Origin: Verrucomicrobiota bacterium
GTDB taxonomy: Bacteria; Verrucomicrobiota; Verrucomicrobiia; Limisphaerales; UBA1319
Reading direction: 5' to 3'
Assembly (NCBI GenBank): GCA_022709905.1
Contig: JAKLHY010000009.1
Coordinates: 62,001-126,000, forward strand
DNA length: 64,000 nucleotides
In this document: positions 16,009 through 25,315 of the stretch, one piece after another
Position numbering within the stretch: position 1 is the stretch's first letter
Layout: the number at the start of each line of letters is the position of its first letter
Made by a program: the position numbers and the translations under genes
The notes under the pieces: model-generated
What the model was told of the DNA's origin: nothing
The model's input: the letters and a program-made list of their open reading frames with translations, nothing else
Database searches by the model: none

Positions 16009-17469
16009 CTAGACAGTGTAGGTCGAACTGGCGGTGGTTCCGCCTCGGCCGGTCCAGTTCGTGTGGAAGAACTGGCCGCGCGGTTGGTCGACGCGTTCGT
16101 AAGTATGCGCGCCGAAATAATCGCGCTGCGCCTGCAACAGGTTTGCGGGCAGCACAGCGCTGCGGAAACCGTCGAAGAACGCCAGCGCCGAACTGAAGGC
16201 CGGCACCGGGATGCCTTTTTTGACGGCGGTCGCCACGACGTTGCGCCAGGAGCGATGACTGTCCTTGATCGCCTGTTTGAAGAATGGATCCAGCATCAGG
16301 TTCGCCAACTTGGGATTGTTGTCGAAGGCCTCCTTGATTTTGCCCAGAAACACACTCCGAATGATGCATCCGCCGCGCCACATGAGGGCGATGCCGCCGT
16401 AGTTCAGGTTCCACTTGTATTGCTGGGCGGCCGCCCGCATGAGCATGTAGCCCTGCGCGTAAGAGACGATCTTCGACGCATAAAGGGCCTTGCGGATGTC
16501 TTCCACGAATTTCTGGCGATCGCCGCTAATGGCGGGCCTGGGGCCTTTGAGCTTCCGGCTGGCGGCCACCCGTTGGTCTTTGAGGGCGGAGACGCAACGG
16601 GCATAAACCGCTTCGGCAATGAGCGTTATGGGAATGCCCAGCTCCTGGGAAGAGATGACGGTCCACTTGCCTGTGCCCTTTTGGCCCGCCGTATCCAGGA
16701 TCTTGTCCACGAGGGGTTGTCCGTCGGTGTCTTTGTAAGCGAGGATATCGCGGGTAATCTCGATGAGATAGGAATTCAACTCGCCCTCATACCATTGGGC
16801 GAAGACCGGGTGCATTTCATCCGCGGTCATGCCGAGGCCAACCTTCATCAATTGATAGGCTTCGCAGATGAGCTGCATATCGCCGTACTCGATGCCGTTG
16901 TGGACCATTTTGACAAAGTGTCCGGCGCCATTTTCGCCGACCCAGTCGCAGCATGGAGCCCCATTGTCGACCTTGGCCGCAATCGCCTGGAAAATGGGTT
17001 TGACGTGGGGCCAGGCTGCCGGAGAACCGCCCGGCATGATCGACGGACCCCGGCGCGCGCCCTCCTCGCCGCCCGATACGCCCGTGCCAATATAAAGCAG
17101 GCCCTTGGACTCCACATATTTCGTTCGGCGCATCGTGTCCTCGAAAAGCGAGTTGCCGCCATCGATAATGATATCGCCCGGCTCAAGTCGGGGAATAAGG
17201 AGTTCGATGAATTCATCGACCGCTTGGCCGGCTTTGACCATCAGCATAACGCGGCGGGGCCGTTTCAGCAGGCCGACCATCTCTTCCATAGAATGGGCGC
17301 CCACAATTCGGGTGCCTTTGGCTTCGTTATTCAGAAAATCATCAACCTTGGACACGGTGCGGTTGAAGGCCGCCACGGTGAATCCATGGTCGTTCATGTT
17401 CAGAATGAGATTCTGGCCCATCACCGCCAGACCGATTACGGCAATATCTGCAGTCGCTTGCATGATCAC
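16009..17469 (-). CDS. gnd: 6-phosphogluconate dehydrogenase, decarboxylating
   Basis: 486 residues. It converts 6-phosphogluconate to ribulose 5-phosphate, CO2 and NADPH in the pentose phosphate pathway. The N-terminal Rossmann fold is IAVIGLAVMGQNLILN. The signature IIDGGNSLFEDTMRRTKYV and the catalytic region GTGVSGGEEGARRGPSIMPGG, WVGENGAGHFVKMVHNGIEYGDMQ and TAGQKGTGKW are all present. The C-terminus ends FFHTNWTGRGG, as usual. The first codon can be GTG at 17469 or the ATG two codons later. Substitution of the common GLAVMG is not seen. Confidence 0.95.
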   Translation of the reverse strand: MIMQATADIAVIGLAVMGQNLILNMNDHGFTVAAFNRTVSKVDDFLNNEAKGTRIVGAHSMEEMVGLLKRPRRVMLMVKAGQAVDEFIELLIPRLEPGDIIIDGGNSLFEDTMRRTKYVESKGLLYIGTGVSGGEEGARRGPSIMPGGSPAAWPHVKPIFQAIAAKVDNGAPCCDWVGENGAGHFVKMVHNGIEYGDMQLICEAYQLMKVGLGMTADEMHPVFAQWYEGELNSYLIEITRDILAYKDTDGQPLVDKILDTAGQKGTGKWTVISSQELGIPITLIAEAVYARCVSALKDQRVAASRKLKGPRPAISGDRQKFVEDIRKALYASKIVSYAQGYMLMRAAAQQYKWNLNYGGIALMWRGGCIIRSVFLGKIKEAFDNNPKLANLMLDPFFKQAIKDSHRSWRNVVATAVKKGIPVPAFSSALAFFDGFRSAVLPANLLQAQRDYFGAHTYERVDQPRGQFFHTNWTGRGGTTASSTYTV

Positions 17470-17586
17470 ATCACTTGTTAATGTTCAACCCAGAGGCCGA
17501 ACATACTTGAATCAGGAGTCCGCGCCAGCAGATTCTTCGTCCTCCTCCGGAACAAACCCCGCCAAAGCACCGCGCCATAGCTCTGT

Positions 17587-20500
17587 TCACGATGCGCCCG
17601 AGGATCTCTCCTCGCAAATGACTTCCACGACCGGTATTTCCCATTCGGTGACTTGGTATTGTTCGCGGCGGATGGGATCATCGTCTTGAGCGGCTGTTCG
17701 ACAGGCCATTGCCAGCACTCGAATCTCGCGAATGGTTTCCAGGCGATCAGCCCAATCTGCGCGGCCTTTGCGGGATAGCCGGGCCACACAGACGCCGGCC
17801 GGGTCAAAGAGGCCAATGCCATTGCCCTCGATCGAGCGCATGGCCAGGATGTTCCCAGGATTCAATCGTGCCAAAGCGGCATGAATGACAGAGTCCTCCC
17901 CGGATCGCCCCGCATAACCCAAGTAAATGGCGTCGAGACCGAGGGTTTCGTAAACCATTAAACCCTGTTGCGGCGCCCCTTTCACTGCAGCTTCCCGAAC
18001 CAGAACCGCCGGACCTTGCAGGATTTCGGGCAGGGAAGGACGCACATCCTGGCGATCGAATACAGCCAGAGACTTTCTGGCCCGGGTCATACCGACATAA
18101 AAAGCCCGCCGGCTTTCCTCCTGCCTGATTCGTGTTTCGTGGGCTGGCCATGAGCCGATCAGCAGGACATGGTCAAATTCGGTGCCTTTGGCGGAATGCA
18201 CCGTGCTGAGGGTCACGCCCTCGCCATAAGTGAATTCCCGCCGGCTTTCGGCGCAGGCTTCGTAAAGAAACTCGAGGACCTCATGGACAGGCAATTGCGC
18301 GTCGGAGGATTCGTCCCGCCACGTATCGAGCAATCCCATCAGAAATTGCACCCATGGATTGCCCTGAGGGCAGCCATACGTTTCGGCGATGACACTCTGG
18401 AGTTCGCTGGCGCGGTTGAGTTGACTTCGCCTTTCCTCGAGGTGTTTCAGAAAGCACCGAATTTCCCGGATTTGACTCAACGCAACCATTTTGTCGCGTT
18501 GCGCCACCCAGCGAGTTGGGATCTCAGCCGCCTCCATTAAAGTCCTGACCTGCGCCAGTTCGCGATGAGTGCTCGACAAAACGGCAAGCCGGGACCAATC
18601 CTTCGCTCCCAGGTCCCGCAGGCGTTGGGCCTCGGCAACAACGGCCGCGGCTTGCGCGCAATGATCCCGAACACGGATCACTTGCACCTTGCCCTTTGTG
18701 GCCGGATCGCATTGGGCAAATTCACCGCCGGAAGGCAGCAGTTCCCGGTGGCGATCGATTCGGATCGGATGTTGGATTTTCATTCGATCCGAGTTGAGTT
18801 CGATCACCCGATTTGCCGCCTCGATGATGTATCGAGGCGACCGATAGTTCTCCACCAGGTAATGCGCTTCGGCGTCGTAATCCTGTTTGAACCGTCGAAT
18901 GAACTCAACATTGGCGCCTCGAAACGCGTAAATGTTCTGGTCATCATCGCCCACCGCGAGGATGGAGAGTTTCTGATCGGGATCGTCGATCGTTTTGCCG
19001 GCGATCGCGCTGATCATGTCGTATTGGGGTTGGTCAATGTCCTGGTACTCGTCCACGAGAATATGCTGAAAACCCGCCAGCAGCCGGTCCCGGACCTCGT
19101 CAGGCTCGAGCCCCGGAGGGACGGTTTCCCCGCGCAGGAGTTTCACGGCATCGGTGATGAGGGCGTCGAAGTCGATCCCGGCTCCGGATTTCTCAACTCC
19201 GCCCGCAAAAGAATGTCCCAGCAGCCGCATCGCCAATCCGTGATAGGTCACAACGGTGACTCCCCTGGCGTCGTCCCCGGCAAGGTCCCGCAGACGCCGC
19301 CGCAACTCGATCGCCGCCTGCCGGTTGAAGCAACAGACCAGAACGCATTGCGGGCGGACGCGCTCGACGCGGAGCAGATACGCGCAGCGGTGGACGACAG
19401 TTTTGGTCTTGCCTGATCCGGGGCCGGCCAGGATGAGAAGGTTGCGTCCGACCGGCGCGGTGACCAGTCGGATTTGAGCCGGATTTGCCAGGTCTGTGAC
19501 AATGCGTTGGTAGGATTTCGCCGTGGTGGCATGGCGCAACAACTCCGGTTTGGCGCTGAGATGCCTCCGAATGAACTCCTCTTTGCCCAACGAAAAATAG
19601 GCCAGCACCAATCCCAGCGCCTCCTGGATTCGCTCGAGCCCACGGCGGGCGAATTCGCTCATGACATGCACCTGGAGGATCCGCTCATGGTAATGGTGTG
19701 CCAAAGGCTGGTAGTCGCTGACCTTGTATTTCTCGCCCTTGGCCTGGGGCTGCAAACGAATGGTCATGGCCGCCCGAAAAACCGCCAGGCCCTGCTGCAA
19801 AATAATGACCCGTTGTTCGTGCAGATACATTAGCGCCCTCTCCAGTGCGGCCGCCGGATCCTTCAGATCGGTTCTCAGCAACAAATCTTGTTCGATGGCG
19901 TCCTGAAGTTCCTGGAAGGAGAACTCCACCAACAGATCCGATCGCGCGGGAGTGTCCGGAGGAATCTTGGCCAGGAGCACATCGAGCACCAGCGAGGCCG
20001 TGCGTCTCCGCTTTTCCGCGAGTTCACTGATGGCCGTCCAAGTCCTTTTAACCCGCACCCGGCATGAATCCTGGGCAATGTGCCGCAGCTCGATGCTGCC
20101 ATGGGCGCCGGCAAATCCGCGTCCATCCTGGCTCAGACTCCTCAGCAAGGCCCGCAACATTTCCATGGACGATTCCTGTTGTTCGTCGCACAAGCGCTGG
20201 TTCACCAGTCTGAGCGACAAGGGCATCCATCCCTCCGGATCAGGCTCCTCCCGGGCCAGCAAATCCACCAGCGCGCGATCCAGTTGAAGCACCTTGTCCA
20301 GCCGAAGACGCGAATGATCGGCAACTTTATGTCGCACGAAGGCGTTCAGGAGCATGTCGCGCTTCATCAATCCGGCGTGGGCCATGCTGCCCAGGATTTT
20401 GAGCACCTTGCCGCTCACATACTCCGGATTGGCTGACGCATTGCCCCTGGCAAACTCCGTCAGTTCCGGCAGGAGGGCCAGGCGGTCCACCGTCAGATGA

Positions 20501-22809
20501 TCGCTCGGGCCGCAATTCATGATCTCGCGAAGAATGGCCGTCCACAGCCGTTGTTCCTGCTGGGACAAGTTCAGGGACGCCATTTTGGCGGTGGCTTCTT
20601 CAAGATTTCTCACCAAAGGCCGGGCCTGGAACACCTGGGTGACATTCTCGTCCCGCTGAATGAATTCCGCCCTTTCGAGCCAGGAAATGGCCGTGCGCAC
20701 TTTGGTGTCCGCATCTCGGTCTTCGAGGGCAATGCCCGTCTCGACATCCTCGTCCCGCAAAATCTCGCCGGTTGTGATGACGACCTCTTGCCGGTCGCCT
20801 TTGGCGGCCTTCCGAAGCCCCCGCAAAATCTGGGCGATGTCACGCCGGGTGAGTTGCGAGCAGGCGCCCATGCGGAACTGCCGCTCGCAATCGGCCTCCT
20901 CGAACAAGAGGATGCAGCCCGCAACCCGGCCATCGCGGCCGGCCCGGCCGGCCTCCTGCAAGTAGTTCTCAAGCGAGCCCGGGGTATCGGCGTGGATGAC
21001 CAGCCGGACGTCGTCCTTGTCGATGCCCATGCCAAAGGCATTGGTGGCACAGATCACCTGGACTTCCCCGGCCAGAAACTCGTCTTGAATCCTTTTCTTT
21101 TCGGGAGGGATCAGACCGGCGTGAAAGCGTTCGACGCGCCAGCCCTTTGCACGCAGGTATTCCGCGGCTTCCTCCGTGTCGGCGCGCGTGGCTCGAAACA
21201 CGATCGCGCTGCCTCCCGGCAAGCGTTCGGACAGCAGATCATGCACCCGCTCCAGCTTGCCGTAATCGGTGATCGCCTGGACTTCGAACCGAAGATTCTG
21301 TCGCTCAACGCCCCCTTCGTAGAGCGTCAACTCTCGGCCCGTTTGCTCCTTGAAATAGTCGAGGATCTCGTCTTTGACATCCCGCTTCGCGGTGGCGGTG
21401 AAACAGGCGATGGGGGGAATCTCCACCCCCTTTTCGTTCGAAAACTCGCGGATGAACCGCCCCGCATACAGATAATCCGGCCTGAAATCGTGTCCCCACT
21501 TCGACAGGCAATGCGCCTCGTCAAAAACCCAGCAACCGATCTCGCGATGGGCGATCGCCTCGCGAAAGGATCGATTTCGCAGTTGCTCGGGCGAGACATA
21601 CAACACCGCCACGTCGCCCAGTCGAATCCGCCTCAACACATCCCCTCGTTCGAGGGGAGTCAGCAAACCATACAAAGCGGCCGCAAAGGGGGTGTGGGTG
21701 CGCCGGGCCAAACCGTCCACCTGGTCTTTCATCAACGCCTGCAACGGCGAGATCACAATCGTCAACACTCCCCGCCGATAATTTCGAACCAGGGCCGGCA
21801 GCTGAAAGCAGAGCGATTTTCCACCCCCGGTGGGCAGAATCGCCAGCAACGATTCGTTCCGAAGCCCCGCCTCAACAATGTCCCGCTGCAAGCTCCCTCC
21901 CTGCTTGTTGGCGGGGACAGGACGGAAATCATGCCACCCAAAGAACGCGCGCAACTGCTCGCGCGCATTATGGACTCTCCTGCAGTAATCGCACTGTTCG
22001 GAATCGCAGGGCACGTCGCGCAGCCGCCGGATCAATTCTCCCGTCGCCGGATGCTGAAGCCGGACCCAAGGCGGCAGCACGGAATTTGCGCCGGCAACCC
22101 TGAGCCAAGCGACCGTGTAAGCCAATGCCAGTCTCTGCGGACTCGTCCGCATCAGGGCCTCATCGGCCGGCACGCTGGCGCAGGCCCAGCGCCCGAACAC
22201 CTCCGCGCAAATCTCGAGCGCCCGATCCTTGCCCGGTTTCCTTCCTCCCAAGGCGCGAAAGACCAAGTCCATACCCGCCGGAAGCGATTCCCCCGGCCCA
22301 TCAGGGGTCGACAACAGGAAGTCCAGCAATTCAAATAAACGCGGTTCGGTCTGCCTGAGACCGGACAAAGCCCGAAATTCGTCGGCGAAAAGAACGGCGG
22401 CCAGACGGGCATCCGCCACCGGATCGTTGACGCTTTCCCGCACTAATTTGTAGTTCTTGACCAATCGATGGTACGGATTCTCAGGAAAACAGATCGGCGA
22501 GAGCGCCAGCGTATCCACGACCGGCAGGCGGTGGATCGCCAGATCGGATGCGCGTTCCCGCAGCACAGGCAGGTCATGCCACACCAGGTTGTGGCCCAGC
22601 AGGCAGTCCGCCCCTAGCCCCAGGCAATTGAGTGTCTTGAACAGTCCTTCCAACGGTCCTTGTCCCTGATGCGCCAGAGTGGAACGTCCCAGGACAGCGC
22701 CAAGCTTCAAGAGAACGCCCTGGTACGACACCTCGAGATCGATCAGAAGTGCCCGATCCAGAAACGCGTTCGCAAGAGTCGCTTGATCTTCCAGTCCAAT
22801 CACAGACAT
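17587..22809 (-). CDS. Giant fusion: DEDD exonuclease-like, RecQ helicase and UvrD helicase
   Basis: 1740 residues with two complete helicase engines. Residues 1-150 resemble a DnaQ-type 3'-5' exonuclease (LLIDLEV at 22-28, GHNLVWHDLPVL at 72-83, NDPVADARLA near 128-137); in the last motif Asn replaces the expected His. A Cys cluster (CDSEQCDYC, 268-276) precedes a RecQ core: Walker A TGGGKS near 327-332, DEAH at 430-433 and EAGRAGRDGR at about 619-628. After a long helical region comes a superfamily 1A UvrD helicase: GPGSGKT at 1129-1135, then VDEYQDIDQPQY, GDDDQNIYAFRG, VHSAKGTEFDHV and YVGMTRARKSL. The last 150 residues are not recognised. Known relatives are annotated only as RecQ-family helicases; DNA repair or phage defence are both possible. 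Confidence 0.9.
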   Translation of the reverse strand: MSVIGLEDQATLANAFLDRALLIDLEVSYQGVLLKLGAVLGRSTLAHQGQGPLEGLFKTLNCLGLGADCLLGHNLVWHDLPVLRERASDLAIHRLPVVDTLALSPICFPENPYHRLVKNYKLVRESVNDPVADARLAAVLFADEFRALSGLRQTEPRLFELLDFLLSTPDGPGESLPAGMDLVFRALGGRKPGKDRALEICAEVFGRWACASVPADEALMRTSPQRLALAYTVAWLRVAGANSVLPPWVRLQHPATGELIRRLRDVPCDSEQCDYCRRVHNAREQLRAFFGWHDFRPVPANKQGGSLQRDIVEAGLRNESLLAILPTGGGKSLCFQLPALVRNYRRGVLTIVISPLQALMKDQVDGLARRTHTPFAAALYGLLTPLERGDVLRRIRLGDVAVLYVSPEQLRNRSFREAIAHREIGCWVFDEAHCLSKWGHDFRPDYLYAGRFIREFSNEKGVEIPPIACFTATAKRDVKDEILDYFKEQTGRELTLYEGGVERQNLRFEVQAITDYGKLERVHDLLSERLPGGSAIVFRATRADTEEAAEYLRAKGWRVERFHAGLIPPEKKRIQDEFLAGEVQVICATNAFGMGIDKDDVRLVIHADTPGSLENYLQEAGRAGRDGRVAGCILLFEEADCERQFRMGACSQLTRRDIAQILRGLRKAAKGDRQEVVITTGEILRDEDVETGIALEDRDADTKVRTAISWLERAEFIQRDENVTQVFQARPLVRNLEEATAKMASLNLSQQEQRLWTAILREIMNCGPSDHLTVDRLALLPELTEFARGNASANPEYVSGKVLKILGSMAHAGLMKRDMLLNAFVRHKVADHSRLRLDKVLQLDRALVDLLAREEPDPEGWMPLSLRLVNQRLCDEQQESSMEMLRALLRSLSQDGRGFAGAHGSIELRHIAQDSCRVRVKRTWTAISELAEKRRRTASLVLDVLLAKIPPDTPARSDLLVEFSFQELQDAIEQDLLLRTDLKDPAAALERALMYLHEQRVIILQQGLAVFRAAMTIRLQPQAKGEKYKVSDYQPLAHHYHERILQVHVMSEFARRGLERIQEALGLVLAYFSLGKEEFIRRHLSAKPELLRHATTAKSYQRIVTDLANPAQIRLVTAPVGRNLLILAGPGSGKTKTVVHRCAYLLRVERVRPQCVLVCCFNRQAAIELRRRLRDLAGDDARGVTVVTYHGLAMRLLGHSFAGGVEKSGAGIDFDALITDAVKLLRGETVPPGLEPDEVRDRLLAGFQHILVDEYQDIDQPQYDMISAIAGKTIDDPDQKLSILAVGDDDQNIYAFRGANVEFIRRFKQDYDAEAHYLVENYRSPRYIIEAANRVIELNSDRMKIQHPIRIDRHRELLPSGGEFAQCDPATKGKVQVIRVRDHCAQAAAVVAEAQRLRDLGAKDWSRLAVLSSTHRELAQVRTLMEAAEIPTRWVAQRDKMVALSQIREIRCFLKHLEERRSQLNRASELQSVIAETYGCPQGNPWVQFLMGLLDTWRDESSDAQLPVHEVLEFLYEACAESRREFTYGEGVTLSTVHSAKGTEFDHVLLIGSWPAHETRIRQEESRRAFYVGMTRARKSLAVFDRQDVRPSLPEILQGPAVLVREAAVKGAPQQGLMVYETLGLDAIYLGYAGRSGEDSVIHAALARLNPGNILAMRSIEGNGIGLFDPAGVCVARLSRKGRADWADRLETIREIRVLAMACRTAAQDDDPIRREQYQVTEWEIPVVEVICEERSSGAS

Positions 22810-22956
22810 ACGCCGGTCTTTTCATGGACCGGGTGCGGTTTCAGCCTTGGCTGCACGATCCACGCACCTTCGAGTTTTAAATCCTCCCGGCCAATGTGCA
22901 ATGATTTCGTCGCAGTTCGTTCCAGAAATCCATCGGCTGGCCCTCGGGCCCCAGGT

Positions 22957-25017
22957 TCAAAACTGGTTGAGAATTCTTTCCAACAGGTAATCGGTCCAGT
23001 TCACCTCGATCGTTTCGGCAAGCAGGTGGGATTTGGCGAAATCCTCTTCAAACAGCTCCTGCCGCAATCGATGGGCAATACCGGGATCGGACGTGGCGAG
23101 GTTGGTTTCGAGGTTGCGGCGCAAGCTGAGGCGGTTGAAATTGGCGGAGCCGAAACAAGCCCAGCCGTCGACCAGCAAGGCCTTCACATGAGTCATGCCG
23201 GGATAGATGTAGACTCGAATCCCGTTTTTAAACAGGGAGTTCGCTGTGACATAGGTGCTGCTATTCCCGCCCAGAATGTCGCTGCGCTCGGGCAGAATCA
23301 CTCTCACATCCACACCGCGGCCTCTTGCCGTGATCAACGCGCTGGCGACCGAGGGATCGTAGAGATAGGAGTTCTCGAGAAAAATATGGTTGCGCGCGCG
23401 ACGGAAGGCTTCGAGGACGGCCTTGCGGATCTGCAGGTTGCCGGTGCGGGTGTATAGCCTGCGAATCGGCGCCCAGTTGCGGTTTGTGGAGTCCAGGCGC
23501 GCGGGCTTAGGCGCCTCGATCGAGGCCCCAAGGTAAGCCAGGTCTCCCCAAAACCCGGCATGCGCCCAGGCTTTCTGGAAGTCGTGTTCCAATCGCGCCA
23601 CAATCGGGCCTTCGACCTCCACCATGAGATCATGCCATTCATGGCGGTATTCCCGACCGATATTCATGCCCCCGAGAAACGCGTATTGCCGATCGATCGT
23701 CAGGACTTTGGTATGGTCCGCCGCAAGCCACGGGTTGAGGGCGGAGCGCACTTTTACCCGGGAATCTCGCTGAAGGTATTTGTGAATGGACCGGGGTGGG
23801 ATGAAACCCTCGCGCATGGGAGTCTCGGGCTGGGCCTGCTGCGAGGCCTGGGTGCTCAACAGGTCCATCAGCACCCGCACCTGAATGTCTGTCGAGCGCC
23901 GTTTCAACCGATCGGCGATTTCAACCGCCACATCGTCATTGTCAAAAATGCAGATCCGCACGTGAGCCTCGTGCCGGGCGGCTTCCAAACGCCGGATGAA
24001 GGCGGGAAAGAATTCCTCGCCGTTAATAAGAAACGTGACGCTGCCTTGATCCGGGGGGCGTCCCGTCTGGCGGCTGAGCCATTGCTCCCACTCCACCAGA
24101 TCCATCCCGGGTTGAGCGCCGGCCTCCGGCAATTCAGTCCGAGCCGCCGGTAACCTCACTTCGAGCAAACCCGCCACAACCTGCCAGATGGTGTTGAGCA
24201 AGCGCACCCCGGACGAGACCGGATTCTTCACGAGGGCGATGCCGTGACTCTCGATGAGCAGTGACGTGAGGAATCGAAGGCGCGAATTGACCTGGAAGCC
24301 ACCGCCGGGATCATCCCCCGAGGCGCGGTGAAAGAGAAAGGCGCAGGTCTTTCGATCCGCATCGATCATCATGAAGCGCGGCGGCTGGCCTTCCACGGGT
24401 TCCATCAGGAGAAACGGCCGATCGGGATTCCCCGTGTTCTCGAGGGTCCGCGAGAGATGGTCGGCCAACAAGGTTCCCCATTGTTCGGAAGTATACCTGC
24501 GCGCAATGTCCACGCCCACGGGCTTCTGATCCACACGAACCGCCCGGATTTGCCCGGCGTCATCGCGATAGAGAATGCGTTCCTGTGAAAGCAACTGAAA
24601 GTAGGCGCCCTGCCAGGGCTCGGCGGGGGTTAACTCCCGAATCGTGGTTTCGACAATGTTGGACCAAGTCTCTTGCCGCACGACTTGGGCTTCCCGCCAA
24701 TGACCGCCTGCCGGTGGCAGGCTTGGAGGACTGGGATCCCGTTTTAAGTCGGCCAGAAAATAAACATAATCACGACCCTGAATCGGCGATGGCTTTAGAT
24801 CCGCCCGGAATACTTCCGTGGTCCGGCCAACAGCATGGTAAATCCGAACCATATCACCCTTCACGAACGCGCGCGGCGAAGCAAACGCCGTCGCGGACTT
24901 GAATGCATCGTCACTCTGAAGCCGATGGCCAGGCGTGGCGGCAATGACGCACCCTGGCGCAACCACCGCCAGCCAGAGCATCAAAAACCATGCCGTTAAA
25001 GACCGAACCTCAAACAC
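22957..25017 (-). CDS. Phospholipase-D-like (cardiolipin synthase type) lipoprotein
   Basis: 686 residues. The N-terminus is a signal peptide ending in VVAPGC, a probable lipobox, so an envelope location is likely. The first 300 residues match no family I recognise. The C-terminal half has the two-lobed PLD fold with one HKD motif per lobe: ADHTKVLTIDRQYAFLGGMNIG and THVKALLVDGWACFGSANFN, giving H-x-K-x4-D twice with the downstream GG/GS-x-N residues. Such proteins transfer or hydrolyse phosphatidyl groups, for example in cardiolipin synthesis; nuclease activity cannot be excluded. The start is GTG at 25017. Confidence 0.88.
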   Translation of the reverse strand: MFEVRSLTAWFLMLWLAVVAPGCVIAATPGHRLQSDDAFKSATAFASPRAFVKGDMVRIYHAVGRTTEVFRADLKPSPIQGRDYVYFLADLKRDPSPPSLPPAGGHWREAQVVRQETWSNIVETTIRELTPAEPWQGAYFQLLSQERILYRDDAGQIRAVRVDQKPVGVDIARRYTSEQWGTLLADHLSRTLENTGNPDRPFLLMEPVEGQPPRFMMIDADRKTCAFLFHRASGDDPGGGFQVNSRLRFLTSLLIESHGIALVKNPVSSGVRLLNTIWQVVAGLLEVRLPAARTELPEAGAQPGMDLVEWEQWLSRQTGRPPDQGSVTFLINGEEFFPAFIRRLEAARHEAHVRICIFDNDDVAVEIADRLKRRSTDIQVRVLMDLLSTQASQQAQPETPMREGFIPPRSIHKYLQRDSRVKVRSALNPWLAADHTKVLTIDRQYAFLGGMNIGREYRHEWHDLMVEVEGPIVARLEHDFQKAWAHAGFWGDLAYLGASIEAPKPARLDSTNRNWAPIRRLYTRTGNLQIRKAVLEAFRRARNHIFLENSYLYDPSVASALITARGRGVDVRVILPERSDILGGNSSTYVTANSLFKNGIRVYIYPGMTHVKALLVDGWACFGSANFNRLSLRRNLETNLATSDPGIAHRLRQELFEEDFAKSHLLAETIEVNWTDYLLERILNQF

Positions 25018-25315
25018 CCATCAATCCTAGTCGCGCTCGATGACTCTTACGAGAGCATTTCAGCAGCCCTGAACCGAAAAAACGACTTAACCGCGAATGG
25101 ACGCCAATCAACGCGAATCATGGCAGGCCAATGGCTGTAAATGAATCGGAGTGATTGTGCCTCCACGCATACTTCCGGATTTCAAATTTGTAGGAGTGCT
25201 CGCGATTTAACGGCACCAAGCACAAAACTTTTCCTAAAGTTCTTTTGGTAATGCCGATAATCCCTTATGGAATGATTATCGACGAGAAAAACGCCGTGTC
25301 CGATAAGAGCAAATC
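25018..25315. other. Intergenic region between divergent genes with two small repeats
   Basis: 298 bases without a gene. CGCGAATGGACGCCAATCAACGCGAAT near 25092 is a three-fold degenerate repeat of the type CGCGAATGGA, a common intergenic filler in related genomes. An 8-bp inverted repeat CGATAATC/GATTATCG (25255-25262, 25274-25281) lies 35 bases before the kinase start and could be an operator or leader hairpin for that operon. Confidence 0.4.

Noticed and set aside
16063..17481. 472-codon frame antisense to gnd
   Set aside because: Shadow of gnd.
20497..22338. 613-codon frame antisense to the helicase fusion
   Set aside because: Mirror frame of a gene with all helicase motifs; no start context or family.
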